A stretch of DNA of 64,000 nucleotides from Actinomycetota bacterium (GCA_030448085.1 JAUJNU010000001.1:71592-135591), one strand, 5' to 3'; shown: positions 19,671 to 29,899, counted from the first letter of the stretch. Translations and numbers: made by a program. Notes: generated from the sequence alone by a model not told the origin.

Positions 19671-20111
19671 ATGCAGATCCTTCTGACTGTCCTACTGCCG
19701 CGGGAGGAAGCCACCGTTCCGCTCATCAGGCACATCGTGAAGGACTCCCTCCTGCGCATCGGCGCGGTGGGCGATTGCGTCAGCGACATCGAGCTTGCCC
19801 TGACCGAGGCCTGCGCCAACGTCCTTCACCACGTTAAGGAGAACCCCCACGGCTATTCCGTGAACATCGAGATCAACGACTCCCACTGCGAGATCAGGGT
19901 CGCTGACGAGGGTGCCGGTTTCGACGTCGACGCGATCAAGCCGGCGACGCTGACAGCCGAGAGCGGCCGCGGCATAACCCTTATGAAGTCTCTCGTCGAC
20001 GAGTTGAAGTTCGAGTCTCAGCCCGGCAAGGGGACCGTCGTCCACCTCGCGAAGCGACTCAAGCTGAAGGAAGACTCCATCTTCGGCAAACTCGCTGCCG
20101 CCCCCCTGTAA
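19671..20111 (+). CDS. RsbW-like ATP-binding anti-sigma / regulatory kinase
   Basis: A single GHKL (HATPase_c_2) domain of about 146 residues: [11 protein letters not shown] (N box), [11 protein letters not shown] (G1 box) and [14 protein letters not shown] (G2 box). Such small kinases bind sigma factors or phosphorylate anti-anti-sigma partners. No sigma factor, STAS or PP2C partner lies next to it in this window. An ATG at 19626 would add 15 residues; I prefer 19671 because the domain begins right there. Confidence 0.82.
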   Translation: MQILLTVLLPREEATVPLIRHIVKDSLLRIGAVGDCVSDIELALTEACANVLHHVKENPHGYSVNIEINDSHCEIRVADEGAGFDVDAIKPATLTAESGRGITLMKSLVDELKFESQPGKGTVVHLAKRLKLKEDSIFGKLAAAPL

Positions 20112-20204
20112 CACTCGCCAAGGGCTCACGCAGAACCAGGAAGCTACTGGCCCGCCTGCTGCCGGCTTGCGCTCGCCCCGCGTCCCGTCGACTACTCTCC
20201 TACG

Positions 20205-21727
20205 ATGAGTGATCTTCCAGGAGAGCCGCAGTCTCTGTGGCTCGCGACGACGCCCACGACAACCTACGACGCGCTGACCGAGGGCCTCCACGTAGACGTC
20301 GCGGTCATCGGGGGCGGTATCGCGGGGCTCACCGCGGCGATGCTCCTCAAGCGCGAGGGCAAGTCGGTGGCCGTGGTCGAGTCGCAGAGGGTCGCCGAGG
20401 GTGTCACCGGCTACACGACTGCCAAAGTCACCTCTCAGCACGGCAAGATCTACGGGCAACTCCTCAAGGACTTCGGCGAGGAGGGCGCCAGGGCATACGG
20501 TCTCTCCAACGAGGCGGCGAAGGACTGGATCGCAGATCTCATCGAGTCGGAGGGCATCGACTGCGAGTGGGAGCGAAAGAGTCACCACGTTTTTACCGCG
20601 GACCCGGAGCAGGTGGACGAGATCGAGTCCGAGGCCAACGCCGCCCGCACCCTTGGACTGCCCGCCACTTTCGTCCCGTCCCTTACCACGTCCTTCCCTG
20701 CGCTGGCCTCGGTGCGATTCGACGACCAGGCGCAGTTCCACCCGAGGAAGTACCTGCTCCACATCGCAGGTTCGATCCAAGGGGCCGGGAGCTTCGTCTT
20801 CGAAGACACCCGCTGCACCGGGGTTAGCGAAGGCACGCCGAACACGGTCGAGACGGAGCGGGGGAGCCCTCACCGCGACCACGTGATCATCGCGACTCAT
20901 TACCCGATCCTCGACCGGGGTCTCTTCTTCACGAAGGTGCACCCCTATCGTTCCTATGTGGTCGCCGCGGCCATGCCCGCGGGCGAGATGCCGCAGGAGA
21001 TGTACATCTCGATCGATAGCCCTCTCGCTCGATGCGGACCGCCCGCGATGGCTCGAGCGAGCTGCTCCTCATCGGGGGAGAGGGCCACAAGGTCGGCGAG
21101 AAGCTCGATACCCAGGTCCTTCACCAGAAGCTCGAGGTGTGGGGCCGGGAGTTCTTCGATGTCGACTCGTTCGCCTACCGCTGGTCGACCCAGGACAACG
21201 TCTCGGTCGACCACGTCCCCTTCATCGGTCGCCTCCGACGGACCTCGGACAAGATCACCGTTGCGACGGGCTTCGGCAAGTGGGGGATGACGAACGGGAC
21301 GCTTGCCGCGATGATCCTGAAGGACCAGATCGTCGGCCGCGAGAACGAATGGGCTTCTCTCTACGACGCCCACAGGGTGAAGCCGATGGCCCAGGCGAAG
21401 GACTTCCTGAGCGAGAACGTAGGAGTCGCCACCCGCTTCTTCGGGGACAGGCTGAGCCCCCCGGACATCAAGTCCCCGGAAGACCTCGCGCCGGGCGAGG
21501 GGAGCCTCGTCGGCGCCGGGGGCCGCAGGGCGGCAGGGTACCGGGACGAGAGCGGCAACTTGAGGACGTTCTCTCACGTCTGCACCCACCTCGGTTGCTA
21601 CCTCAGGTGGAACTCGGCAGAGAAGAGCTTCGACTGCCCCTGCCACGGTTCCCGTTTCGACAACGAGGGCAAGGTCATCCAGGGCCCAGCCGTAAGGGAC
21701 CTCCCGCCCAGGGACATCACTTCTTAG
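20205..21727 (+). CDS. FAD-dependent oxidoreductase with C-terminal Rieske domain (one frameshift)
   Basis: N-terminal DAO-type FAD domain (VAVIGGGIAGLTAAMLL near residue 30; GVTGYTTAKVTSQHG) followed by a Rieske [2Fe-2S] domain at the end: CTHLGC and CPCHGSRFDNEGKV. The frame breaks at about 21028, where one missing C would join DSPL to SMRTARDGSSE. This FAD-plus-Rieske layout is a known family (YhfW-like) of unknown substrate; amine or amino-acid oxidation is plausible. A TACTCT box ends 6 bases before the ATG. Confidence 0.8.
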
Positions 21728-21783
21728 ATTCCACCGCACCTCACCCACGGGGCCGATGTCCCCGCGGCCCATCTTTGCCCGAT

Positions 21784-21806
21784 AGCCACCGTGACGGTTG
21801 GTGGCT
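21784..21806. other. Perfect 7-bp inverted repeat upstream of thiO
   Basis: AGCCACC (21784-21790) pairs with GGTGGCT (21800-21806) over a 9-base loop. It lies between the Rieske protein gene and thiO. There is no T-run, so a classical terminator is unlikely. I looked for a TPP riboswitch in 21728-21856 and did not see its conserved CUGAGA and ACCUGAUCCGGAU-like elements. Confidence 0.4.
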
Positions 21807-21856
21807 CGGGATAGTTCGTGCGCCACGGCCCCGGTCGGGTAGAAGAGACTAGCTCC

Positions 21857-23005
21857 ATGGATCCGACAGGGAGGTCCCGACCCGACATCCTCGTCGTCGG
21901 CGGGGGAGTGATCGGGCTCGCCATCGCCATGCGGGCCCGGGAGCGGGGGCTCAGCGCCGATCTGGTCGCCGATCCCGCTGCGCCGCCTGCCAGCGACGTG
22001 GCTGCGGGGATGCTCGCCCCCGTGACCGAGGTCCACCCGGGGGAGGAGGCGCTTCTCCATCTGAACCTCGGGGCTGCCCGTGACTACCCGGGCTGGATCG
22101 AGGAGGTCCAGCGGGCAAGCGGCTGTGACGTGGGTTACAGGCAGGTGGGCACCCTGATGGTTGCGCGGGATAGCGACGAGAACGCGGCCCTCGAGGAGGT
22201 GTGGCGGCTCCAGCGGGACCTCGGGCTGGAGAGCGAGCGGCTGCGCGGGACCGAGGTGCGGGAGCTCGAACCGGCCCTCTCACGCAGGGTTCGCGGGGGG
22301 ATCCTCGTCCCGGGCGATCATGCGGTTGACGCCCAAGCGCTCAGCGCGGCCCTCAGGAAAGCCTGCGTCGGTTCGGGGGTGAGGTTCCGGGACGGGAAGG
22401 TGATCGCGCTCGAGCGGGGCGGGGGCCGCGTCAAAGGCGCTCGCCTCGAGAGCGGGGAGCAGATCGAGGCCGACACCGTGGTCATCGCGGCGGGCTGCTG
22501 GACGGGGGGCATCGGTGGGCTTCCCGGAGAGGTGGCCGAAGCGGTCCGTCCGGTCAAAGGCCAGTTGTTGCACCTTCGATCCCGGGACGAGCCGCCCCTG
22601 CTCCGGAGAAACCTTCGCAGCACAGAGGTGTACCTCGTCCCGAGACACGATGGCCGTGTGGTGGTAGGTGCGACCGTCGAGGAGCAGGGGATGGACATCT
22701 CGGTGACGGCGGGGGCCGTGTACACGCTGCTCCGCGACGCGTACGAGCTATTTCCGGGCATCGTGGAGATGCGCCTCCTAGAGACGAGAGCGGGCCTTCG
22801 CCCCGGGAGCCGGGACAACGCCCCGCTCATCGGCCGGTCGGGGCTCGAGGGGCTGTGGATGGCCACCGGCCACTACAGGAACGGGATCCTGTTAGCAGGG
22901 CTCACCGCCCGCCTGCTCGTGGAACAGATGACTTCGAGCGGTCCGAGCCACAGCCTCGATCCTTTCGCCCCCACTCGCTTCACGAGCGCGGCGGCGATCT
23001 CGTGA
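21857..23005 (+). CDS. thiO: Glycine oxidase ThiO
   Basis: FAD enzyme that oxidises glycine to iminoglycine for thiazole formation. FAD-binding ILVVGGGVIGLAIAMRARERG at residue 11, DVAAGMLAPVTE near 49, and the closing WMATGHYRNGILLA with GLRPGSRDNAPLIG. 382 residues, intact. Its TGA overlaps the GTG of thiS, and thiS abuts thiG, which defines the thiOSG operon. Confidence 0.9.
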   Translation: MDPTGRSRPDILVVGGGVIGLAIAMRARERGLSADLVADPAAPPASDVAAGMLAPVTEVHPGEEALLHLNLGAARDYPGWIEEVQRASGCDVGYRQVGTLMVARDSDENAALEEVWRLQRDLGLESERLRGTEVRELEPALSRRVRGGILVPGDHAVDAQALSAALRKACVGSGVRFRDGKVIALERGGGRVKGARLESGEQIEADTVVIAAGCWTGGIGGLPGEVAEAVRPVKGQLLHLRSRDEPPLLRRNLRSTEVYLVPRHDGRVVVGATVEEQGMDISVTAGAVYTLLRDAYELFPGIVEMRLLETRAGLRPGSRDNAPLIGRSGLEGLWMATGHYRNGILLAGLTARLLVEQMTSSGPSHSLDPFAPTRFTSAAAIS

Positions 23006-23208
23006 AGGTCATCCTGAACGGCGCGGAGGAGGAAGTGCCCAGCGAGGCTACGGTCGCCTTTCTCGTCGAGAAGACGGTGCCGGGGGACGCTTCGGTGGGG
23101 GTTGCGGTCGCCCTGAACGGAGACGTCGTTCGCAAAGCGGAGTGGGGCACTGCAAGATTGGGTGAAGGGGATCGCATCGAAATCCTGAGAGCCATCGGAG
23201 GAGGCTGA
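23002..23208 (+). CDS. thiS: Sulfur carrier protein ThiS
   Basis: 68-residue ubiquitin-like protein ending in GGG, the tail that is adenylated and turned into a thiocarboxylate. It begins VKVILNGAEEEVPSEATV and contains VAVALNGDVV. The GTG start overlaps the thiO stop. It delivers sulfur to ThiG, encoded directly after it. No ThiF adenylyltransferase is visible in the window. Confidence 0.9.
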   Translation: MKVILNGAEEEVPSEATVAFLVEKTVPGDASVGVAVALNGDVVRKAEWGTARLGEGDRIEILRAIGGG

Positions 23209-23982
<774 letters not shown>

Positions 23983-24011
23983 CGAGGGAGCGAAGCCAGG
24001 CCCCGCCGAGG

Positions 24012-25268
24012 TCAGTCCCCGAGCCCCTGGGCGTCGCCGATTGAGCCGAGCTTCCTCTCCTCCACGTCGGGCCACTCCCGGGTGAGCGCAGAGGCCAGAA
24101 GGGTCAGTTGTTTCTCGATGACCGGGCGGCGCTTCACTGGAGCGACCTCGAGCAGGTCCTCGAGCATCCCCCGCAGGCGGCGTATCACCTGCAGTGACCC
24201 CACCCCGTAATGGCGGAGCTCGTCACACGCCAGGTGCACGTAGGCCTCCCAGGTCATCACCGGGAAGATCAACCGCAGCTCTCCATCTGCATCGCTCCTT
24301 TGCCCATGAGGGAAAGGAAGGGTCGCGAGCTTGCGGAGGAGATCGTGCATCACGTCGATCGACTGGACCGCGGTCGTGGGGTCGTTGACGGCCGGCGAGA
24401 GCGCCTTCTGACCGATGTCCACCAGCTGCCGGAAGCCGAAGGCTGGATCCTGGGCCATCGTCCTCTCTCGTGCGAGGGCTAGGTGCTCCTTCGTGTCCTC
24501 GGGGACCCGCTCGCCGAAGACCTGAAGCACCGGTGAGCCGGACGGGACGAAGTCGCCTAACGCCGGAAGAACCTTGATGACCGCGCCGTGGCGGCGGGCT
24601 ACCTCGACCAGAGAGTCGCGGTCCATCGCCGCAAGGACCCCCCGCCCCCCGGCCGTCAGCACCTGAACCGGGGGCGAGCTCGGCGTCTGCACCGGCTCCG
24701 GCGGTTCGGGGTGGTCGTAGATCTCGGCGATGGCTTCGTCCGTTTCGAGCGCGAGGGCCTCGGCCAGGTAGCCGATCCGGATCGATTGCGAGATGTGATG
24801 GATGTACGCGACGAAGAAGCCGATGCTGAGGAGGACCAGTCCAAAGCCGGCAGTGATCGAGATGTTCGGGACCGTTGCCATGTCCTCGCCCGGTCGCAGG
24901 CCGCGGAGGACGAACATCGAATAGGTGAAGGTGCCGACGAAGACCCCCAGCGACAGCTGGCTCATCCTGTCTCGCAGGAAGATCCGGAGTATCCGGGGGG
25001 ACAGCTGTTGGCTGGCCAGTTGCAGGACCACGATCGTGATCGTGAAGACCAGCCCGGTGAACGTGATCATGGAAGTCGAGATGGTCGTGAGGAAGGTCTG
25101 GGCGTTGTCGGCGTCGCCCTTGAAGGTGACCTCGTTCAGCCAGCCTGCCTCCACGTGCCGGTCCACCAACCCGAGGAGGAGGGCAAGGAGGATCGAGAAG
25201 AGGACGCAGGCAGCCGGCACGAACCAGAGGCTGGTCCGGGTTCTTTCTCGGAGCCAGAAGAGTCGCAT
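24012..25268 (-). CDS. DUF2254 membrane protein
   Basis: 418 residues, intact. Four predicted membrane helices in the first half: SLWFVPAACVLFSILLALLL, TSMITFTGLVFTITIVVLQL, LGVFVGTFTYSMFVL and ITAGFGLVLLSIGFFVAYI. The string SQQLSPRILRIFLRD and the second-half motif GQKALSPAVNDPTTAVQSID are typical of DUF2254. Function unknown; the second half is cytoplasmic. On the reverse strand a TAGGGT box ends 6 bases before the ATG. Confidence 0.88.
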   Translation of the reverse strand: MRLFWLRERTRTSLWFVPAACVLFSILLALLLGLVDRHVEAGWLNEVTFKGDADNAQTFLTTISTSMITFTGLVFTITIVVLQLASQQLSPRILRIFLRDRMSQLSLGVFVGTFTYSMFVLRGLRPGEDMATVPNISITAGFGLVLLSIGFFVAYIHHISQSIRIGYLAEALALETDEAIAEIYDHPEPPEPVQTPSSPPVQVLTAGGRGVLAAMDRDSLVEVARRHGAVIKVLPALGDFVPSGSPVLQVFGERVPEDTKEHLALARERTMAQDPAFGFRQLVDIGQKALSPAVNDPTTAVQSIDVMHDLLRKLATLPFPHGQRSDADGELRLIFPVMTWEAYVHLACDELRHYGVGSLQVIRRLRGMLEDLLEVAPVKRRPVIEKQLTLLASALTREWPDVEERKLGSIGDAQGLGD

Positions 25269-25299
25269 CCGCGGACCCTAGCTCACGAGTGCGAGCTGG

Positions 25300-26269
25300 T
25301 TAGCGGCGGGCGTAGGGCTTGAGACGCGGCTCGCGGTCGACGGTCCTGCCGCTGTCGTAGTTGGGGGCCGAGTCCGGCGGGGGAGCGGAGGCTCCCGGCA
25401 TCGCCGCCTCCTGGCAAGCGCTCGCCGGCAGTCTCTTGACCGCTGCAGGTCCGGGATTGATCAAGGCGTCGAGAACCAACAGGTAGGTGAGGCCGTCGCC
25501 TGCGATGTTGGCGTGGTCAACGGGCCGGCCGGGGCAGATGTCCTGGAGGAGGATGTTCGTTCCCCCCGCGAGGGCCTGAGTGCCCACGGGCTGCACGAGC
25601 TCGTCGGCCGCCGTGTAGATGCTCGTGTAGTGCGTGCGGCCGGGGGTCTCGTCGCCCCGGTTCACGGCGGCGATGAACTTCGCAGCTCTTCTCAGCTGCC
25701 AGACCGCAGGAGGCGCCTGCCCGAAGCGCGTTCCCGCGTCTGCCGTCTCGGTGCCGTGGTTCGGCGATGCCAACCCGATGTAGTCGCCGACGAGTGTTCC
25801 GGAGGGGAACCACTTGATGGACCAGCGCGGGACCAGGCCGCCCTGACTGTGTCCCAACACATCTGTCTTCTCGCCGCTCGTCCGGTTCATCACCTGGATC
25901 GCCCGGGCGACGTACTCCGCCGAGATCTGGATGTCGACGAGGGCCTCGCCCGGCAGCTGGACCCAGCACGTCTCGAAGCCAGCCTCGGGAAGGGCGTCCC
26001 AGTAGTTCCAGTCCCAGTTCGTCTCGCGGTTCACTCCCGTTCCGTGGACGAGCAGGACGGGTTGCTTGCGTCCGCTGCCGTCGAGGTTCGCTTTGCCTCC
26101 GTGGCAGGCGAGGGCCGCGCCGAGCTTGTCCTTGGGGATCGAGTAACGGGCGTCCCCATGCGACGACGACGGTGGTGGGCATCAACGCCGCGGCAAGTCC
26201 TGCGGTGATAGCGAGCGAGAGTAAGAGGCTGAGGCGGCTGCCCGCGCAAGCCCTCCTCGAGCCGTTCAT
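25300..26269 (-). CDS. Secreted lipase/esterase, alpha/beta hydrolase (one frameshift)
   Basis: Signal peptide at the start (SRLSLLLSLAITAGLAAAL). After a frame change near 26165 the protein reads KQPVLLVHGTGVN (oxyanion region), then NWDWNYWDALPEAGFETCWV, the nucleophile elbow VLGHSQGGLVPRW, YIGLASPNHGT and a final PVDHANIAGDGLTYLLVLDAL containing the probable catalytic His. It resembles actinobacterial extracellular triacylglycerol lipases. A TAAGAT box ends 6 bases before the ATG on this strand. Confidence 0.8.
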
Positions 26270-26382
26270 CGGCCCATCTTAGGAGCCGCGTGGTGCTGTG
26301 TGACCTGTGCCCGTGGCGGGTAAGGACGAGCCGAGGGCAGCCCTACGGGCGTCGCATGCAGCGATAAACGAAGGAGGGCAGG

Positions 26383-26704
26383 ATGCCGAAGGCTTGGTCG
26401 GCGAAGCGTGAACGCCAGTACGAGCACATAAAGGACGGTCTCGAAGACCGGGGGACCTCGGAAGAGAAGGCCGAGGAGATAGCCGCCCGTACGGTCAACA
26501 AGGAGCGCACGCTCCGGAGAGGCGAAAACTGCAAGCCGCTCTTCAGTGGACGACATCTCCTCGGGCCGTAGAGGAGGGCTGCGGTCGGGCAAGGGCTCCG
26601 GTGGGCGTACGAGAGACCAGCTCTACAACGAGGCGAAGCAGAAGAACATCGAAGGCCGTTCCAAGATGTCCAAGGCTGAGCTCGAGAAGGCGCTGTCGCG
26701 ATAG
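26383..26704 (+). CDS. Small 'plasmid stabilisation'-type protein (one frameshift)
   Basis: Reads MPKAWSAKRERQYEHIKDGL, then EKAEEIAARTVNKERTLRRGE. The frame shifts near 26525, next to an AAAA run, and continues SSVDDISSGRRGGLRSGKG and MSKAELEKALSR to a TAG at 26702-26704. Short basic proteins like this are common in actinobacteria and often annotated as plasmid stabilisation or Rho N-terminal-like; the function is not established. Strong ribosome binding site AAGGAGG ahead of the ATG. Confidence 0.65.
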
Positions 26705-26761
26705 CCCCCTCCCGCTGGTCGGTATCTCGCCGGCCTCGTCCCCGTTGGCCCTCGCCGAAGG

Positions 26762-27550
26762 ATGACTGTCTACATAGGCCTGTCCGGTTGGCAGTACCGC
26801 CACTGGAAGGAGACCTTCTACCCGAAGGGCGTGCCGCAGAGGGCGTGGCTAGAGTTCTACTGCGAGCGTTATCAGACCGTCGAGGTCAACAATTCCTTCT
26901 ATCACCTGCCCAAGAAGGAAACCTTCGCTGCCTGGGCACAGCGCACACCCGACGACTTCATCGTCGGCGTCAAGGCGAGCCGCTACCTCACGCATATCAA
27001 GCGCTTGAAGGACCCCGAAGAGCCGGTCGCCCGCTTCATGTCCCACGCGAGCCACCTCGGCTCGAAGCTCGGGCCGATATCCCTGCAGCTGCCACCGAAC
27101 CTGCAGAAGGACGTGGGGAGCCTCGACCACACGCTGTCCCTGTTCCCCAAGGGGCTGCTTCTGACCGTGGAGTTCCGGCACGATACGTGGTTCGACTCGG
27201 AGGTCGAGGAGACGCTTCGCAAGCACGGCGCGGCCCTCACCCTCGCGGATAGGGAGGCCAGGCCCATCGCCCCGCTCTGGAACACAGCGTGTAGGGGATA
27301 CCTCCGCTTCCACAGCGGCCTCGCGATTCCGCCGCCGTGCTACGAGCGGGAGTCGCGGGCGGAGTGGGCGGAGCGAGTGGCCGGGATGTACCGTCCGGAA
27401 GATGACGTCTACGTCTACTTCAACAACGATCCGAGGGCCTGTGCTTTGAGGGATGCCTACGTGTTCGCCGAGGAGATCGAGCGCGTTGGGCTTGTTCCGA
27501 CCCGCGTTGCTCCGGCCGAGGACATCACCGTAGACACGAACTTCCCCTGA
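26762..27550 (+). CDS. DUF72 (YecE-like) family protein, copy 1
   Basis: 262 residues, TIM-barrel DUF72 protein: VYIGLSGWQYRHWKETFYPKG at the start, VEVNNSFYHLPKKETFAAWA, ISLQLPPNL, VEFRHDTWF, and YVYFNNDPRACALRDA near the end. The family has no settled biochemical role. A second, divergent member follows after 3 bases, so they are co-transcribed. Confidence 0.88.
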   Translation: MTVYIGLSGWQYRHWKETFYPKGVPQRAWLEFYCERYQTVEVNNSFYHLPKKETFAAWAQRTPDDFIVGVKASRYLTHIKRLKDPEEPVARFMSHASHLGSKLGPISLQLPPNLQKDVGSLDHTLSLFPKGLLLTVEFRHDTWFDSEVEETLRKHGAALTLADREARPIAPLWNTACRGYLRFHSGLAIPPPCYERESRAEWAERVAGMYRPEDDVYVYFNNDPRACALRDAYVFAEEIERVGLVPTRVAPAEDITVDTNFP

Positions 27551-27553
27551 TCG

Positions 27554-28441
27554 ATGGGGGATCTTCTGATCGGCACCGCATCCTGGACGGACAAGTCACT
27601 TCTCGGATCGGGTTGGTACCCCAAGGGCGCCGACAGCGCCGAGGACCGGCTCAAGTTCTACGCCACCCAGTTCCCCCTCGTCGAGGTGGACTCGACCTAC
27701 TACTTCCCGCCGAGCGAGAAGAACTCGGAGTTATGGGTCGAGCGCACTCCGCCCGACTTCACCTTCAACATCAAGATGTTCTCGCTCTTGACGCAGCACC
27801 CGACGAAGCCCCAGGCCCTGTACAAGGACCTCGATGTCCCCCAGGGAAAGAAGAGCCTCTATCTCGGTGACCTCGAGCCGAATGCCGTCGATGAGGTTTG
27901 GGATCGGTTCCTGGCCGCCCTCAAGCCGCTGGCCGAAGCCGGCAAGCTGGGTGCTCTGCTGTGCCAGTTCCCGCCCTGGTTCACGATCGGCCGCAAGAAC
28001 AAGGACTATGTCCTCGAGTGCACCCGCAGGGCCGCGCCTTTCCAGATCTGTGTCGAGTTCCGGAACAAGACGTGGATGTCCGAGGACAACGTGAGCGAGA
28101 CGCTCGATTTCCTGGAGGGCCACGGGCTGCCGTACGTGTGCGTCGATATGCCGCAGGGGTTCGTCAGCTCCATCCCGCCCGTCGTAGCCGCGACATCGGA
28201 CCTTGCGGTGGTGAGGTTCCACGGCCATAACGCAGAGGAGTGGGAGAGCGGGTCGGTGCAGAGGCGTTTCGCCTACCTCTACTCATCCGAGGAGCTGAAG
28301 GACTGGGTTCCCAAGATCGAGAAACTCTCCGAACAGGCGTCGACGACCCACATCCTGATGAACAACTGCCACAGAGACTACGCGCAGCGCAACGCGAGCG
28401 AGCTGGCGGAGCTGTTACACCGGCCGAGCGAGAGCGATTAG
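27554..28441 (+). CDS. DUF72 (YecE-like) family protein, copy 2
   Basis: 295 residues: LLIGTASWTDKSLLGSGWYPK, VEVDSTYYFPPSEKNSELW, LLCQFPPWF, VEFRNKTWM and ILMNNCHRDYAQRNA. It shares the DUF72 frame with the preceding gene but differs throughout, so the pair is an old duplication or two subfamilies. It starts 3 bases after the first copy's stop. Confidence 0.88.
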   Translation: MGDLLIGTASWTDKSLLGSGWYPKGADSAEDRLKFYATQFPLVEVDSTYYFPPSEKNSELWVERTPPDFTFNIKMFSLLTQHPTKPQALYKDLDVPQGKKSLYLGDLEPNAVDEVWDRFLAALKPLAEAGKLGALLCQFPPWFTIGRKNKDYVLECTRRAAPFQICVEFRNKTWMSEDNVSETLDFLEGHGLPYVCVDMPQGFVSSIPPVVAATSDLAVVRFHGHNAEEWESGSVQRRFAYLYSSEELKDWVPKIEKLSEQASTTHILMNNCHRDYAQRNASELAELLHRPSESD

Positions 28442-28506
28442 TCCGATGATGAGGATGAGGCTTGTACCTCCTTCCATTACGAGCTCATTGCCCATAGTCT
28501 CAACCG

Positions 28507-28842
28507 GTGAGACGACGTCTCGGAGAACTGCTGGAGTCGGAGCGTCGGGTCCTGGAGGTCATTGCTAAGCGTGACGAGATCCACGGGTTCGCTCTGGCGA
28601 CGGAACTGGGACCCGAGGACGACAGTAAGCGCCTGATCGGCCACGGGACCCTGTACAAGGCCCTCGATCGGCTGCGCGAGCAGGGCTACCTCGAGTCTCG
28701 CTGGGAGGATCCTGCTGACGCCGAGCGAGAGCGGCGACCGCGCCGCCGGCTGTATCGCATCACAGACGCTGGTCGCGTTGTGGTTACAGCTTCCGACCGC
28801 GGGCGGTCGAAGGCATCAGTCCCAAGGGAGGCAACGTCTTGA
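28507..28842 (+). CDS. PadR-family transcriptional regulator
   Basis: 111 residues with a winged helix: RRVLEVIAKRDEIHGFALAT, IGHGTLYKALDRLREQGYLES and RRRLYRITDAGRVVV. The GTG start has TAGTCT ending exactly 6 bases upstream and no Shine-Dalgarno. The stop overlaps the TTG start of the next gene (TTGA), an arrangement typical of PadR regulators paired with a membrane sensor. It probably represses its own operon. Confidence 0.85.
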   Translation: MRRRLGELLESERRVLEVIAKRDEIHGFALATELGPEDDSKRLIGHGTLYKALDRLREQGYLESRWEDPADAERERRPRRRLYRITDAGRVVVTASDRGRSKASVPREATS

Positions 28843-29243
28843 CACGATCAAGCCTTGCGACACGTGTGGTCGATCGATGGGTTGGGCTCTACACGCTGGC
28901 GCTCCCGCGTTCGGTCGCGGTTGAACGGAGGGACGAGGTCCTCTCGGACGTCTGGGAAGAACAGGCTGCAGGACGGCGGTCATTGGGCGTTCTGGCGAGA
29001 GCCGCCGCCGGTGCGCCCGCCGATCTCGCGTGGCGAGCAAAGAAAGGATTTGTAGCGCCCTGGCTCAGACCGGCGGCTCGCCTGACCCTGACGGCCGTCG
29101 TGCTCTTTTGCCTCGCAGTGATCCAACACGAAATGGGTCGGCACACCTTCATCGGAAACGCGATCTACGCCTCTTGGTTCGCGTTTGCCTTCGCTGCCGT
29201 CCCCGTCGCGGCTATCGGGACATGGCGCCGATACAAGAAATGA
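28839..29243 (+). CDS. PadR-associated membrane protein
   Basis: 134 residues. A cytoplasmic N-terminal region (RRDEVLSDVWEEQAAGRRSLG) precedes two hydrophobic segments, LTLTAVVLFCLAVI and ASWFAFAFAAVPVAAIGTW. It is translationally coupled to the PadR gene. Such partner proteins are thought to be membrane sensors or efflux-related; no specific role can be assigned. Confidence 0.7.
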   Translation: MTRSSLATRVVDRWVGLYTLALPRSVAVERRDEVLSDVWEEQAAGRRSLGVLARAAAGAPADLAWRAKKGFVAPWLRPAARLTLTAVVLFCLAVIQHEMGRHTFIGNAIYASWFAFAFAAVPVAAIGTWRRYKK

Positions 29244-29260
29244 CTGGGCCCCGGTACTTG

Positions 29261-29282
29261 TATGGGAAGGTACCTTCCCATA
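29261..29282. promoter_or_regulatory. Perfect 22-bp palindrome
   Basis: TATGGGAAGG, then TA, then CCTTCCCATA, with the two halves perfectly complementary and no spacer. It begins 17 bases after the stop of the PadR partner gene and ends 12 bases before the next ATG (29295). The final TA is part of a TAAGCT hexamer (29281-29286) that could be a -10 box, so the site could be an operator for the next gene. A terminator role is less likely because there is no loop or T-run. Confidence 0.6.
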
Positions 29283-29294
29283 AGCTTCGCTCAC

Positions 29295-29495
29295 ATGGCG
29301 GATCGAGACCGGAACCAGAAGCCACTGTGGATCAGCGCGATCGTGACGACGATCGCCGTCGGGCTTTTCCCCGGCTGAACGCGGTTCTGGCGGAGGATGT
29401 CCCATCTGGCACCCGATCCCGAGGCACGGATATTGCTTCCCGCCATCTTGGTGCTCAGCGTCTTGCTGTTTGTCTTCGTCGGAAGACGAGCGTGA
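29295..29495 (+). CDS. Small membrane protein (frame broken)
   Basis: Reads MADRDRNQKPLWISAIVTTI and AVGLFPG, shifts near 29375, and continues as ILLPAILVLSVLLFVFVGRRA to TGA at 29493-29495. Two hydrophobic segments. A TAAGCT box lies 8 bases before the ATG and overlaps the 22-bp palindrome. Not recognised. Confidence 0.45.
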
Positions 29496-29744
29496 AACGC
29501 GCGACGGTAACAACAAGCCTGCAAAGGTCGGATTGGTATGCGGTGTGCTGAGCCTCGTCGGCGGCGTCGCCTTCTTCTTGTCGCTGCCGATCATGCTGGG
29601 TGGCCTCGCCACGACCTTGGGCGTCGAAGGGCGCAAAAGAGCCACCTCACAGGGTCGATCCGTCAAGCGAACGCCGCAACCGCATTGGGCGTTCTTGGTT
29701 TCGTGCTGGGTGGCGTGATCTGGCTGCTCGCAGGCGACATCTGA
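29470..29744 (+). CDS. Small two-helix membrane protein, DUF4190-like (one frameshift)
   Basis: TTG start overlapping the previous gene; reads MSSSEDERETRDGNNKPAKV, then GLVCGVLSLVGGVAFFLSLP, a cytoplasmic loop with Arg/Lys, and after a frame change near 29665 ALGVLGFVLGGVIWLLAGDI with TGA at 29742-29744. Two helices with a polar loop between them match DUF4190-type proteins. Function unknown. Confidence 0.5.
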
Positions 29745-29800
29745 GCGCCGGATGCCGGGCTAGTCACGTTCTTGTTGATGGGGACACGAGGGGGCAGGAC

Positions 29801-29899
29801 ATGCACACCAGGTTCCCTCGTTCCGTCGCGATCGTGAGCCTCGCAACCGCCTCTTGCGGCGGCGGGGCCGACACCACCCTGAACGACGCGCTGGGGTAG
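29801..29899 (+). CDS. Possible truncated lipoprotein
   Basis: A 32-codon frame reads VAIVSLATASCGGGADTTL, which looks like a lipoprotein signal peptide with a lipobox Cys followed by Gly-rich sequence. It stops soon after. It may be the broken start of a longer lipoprotein, but I could not follow a continuation in another frame. The rest of 29745-30208 holds nothing else I can support. Confidence 0.3.
   Translation: MHTRFPRSVAIVSLATASCGGGADTTLNDALG

Noticed and set aside
21728..21856. TPP riboswitch upstream of thiO
   Set aside because: The conserved CUGAGA and CCUGAUC-like elements are missing; only a short hairpin is seen.
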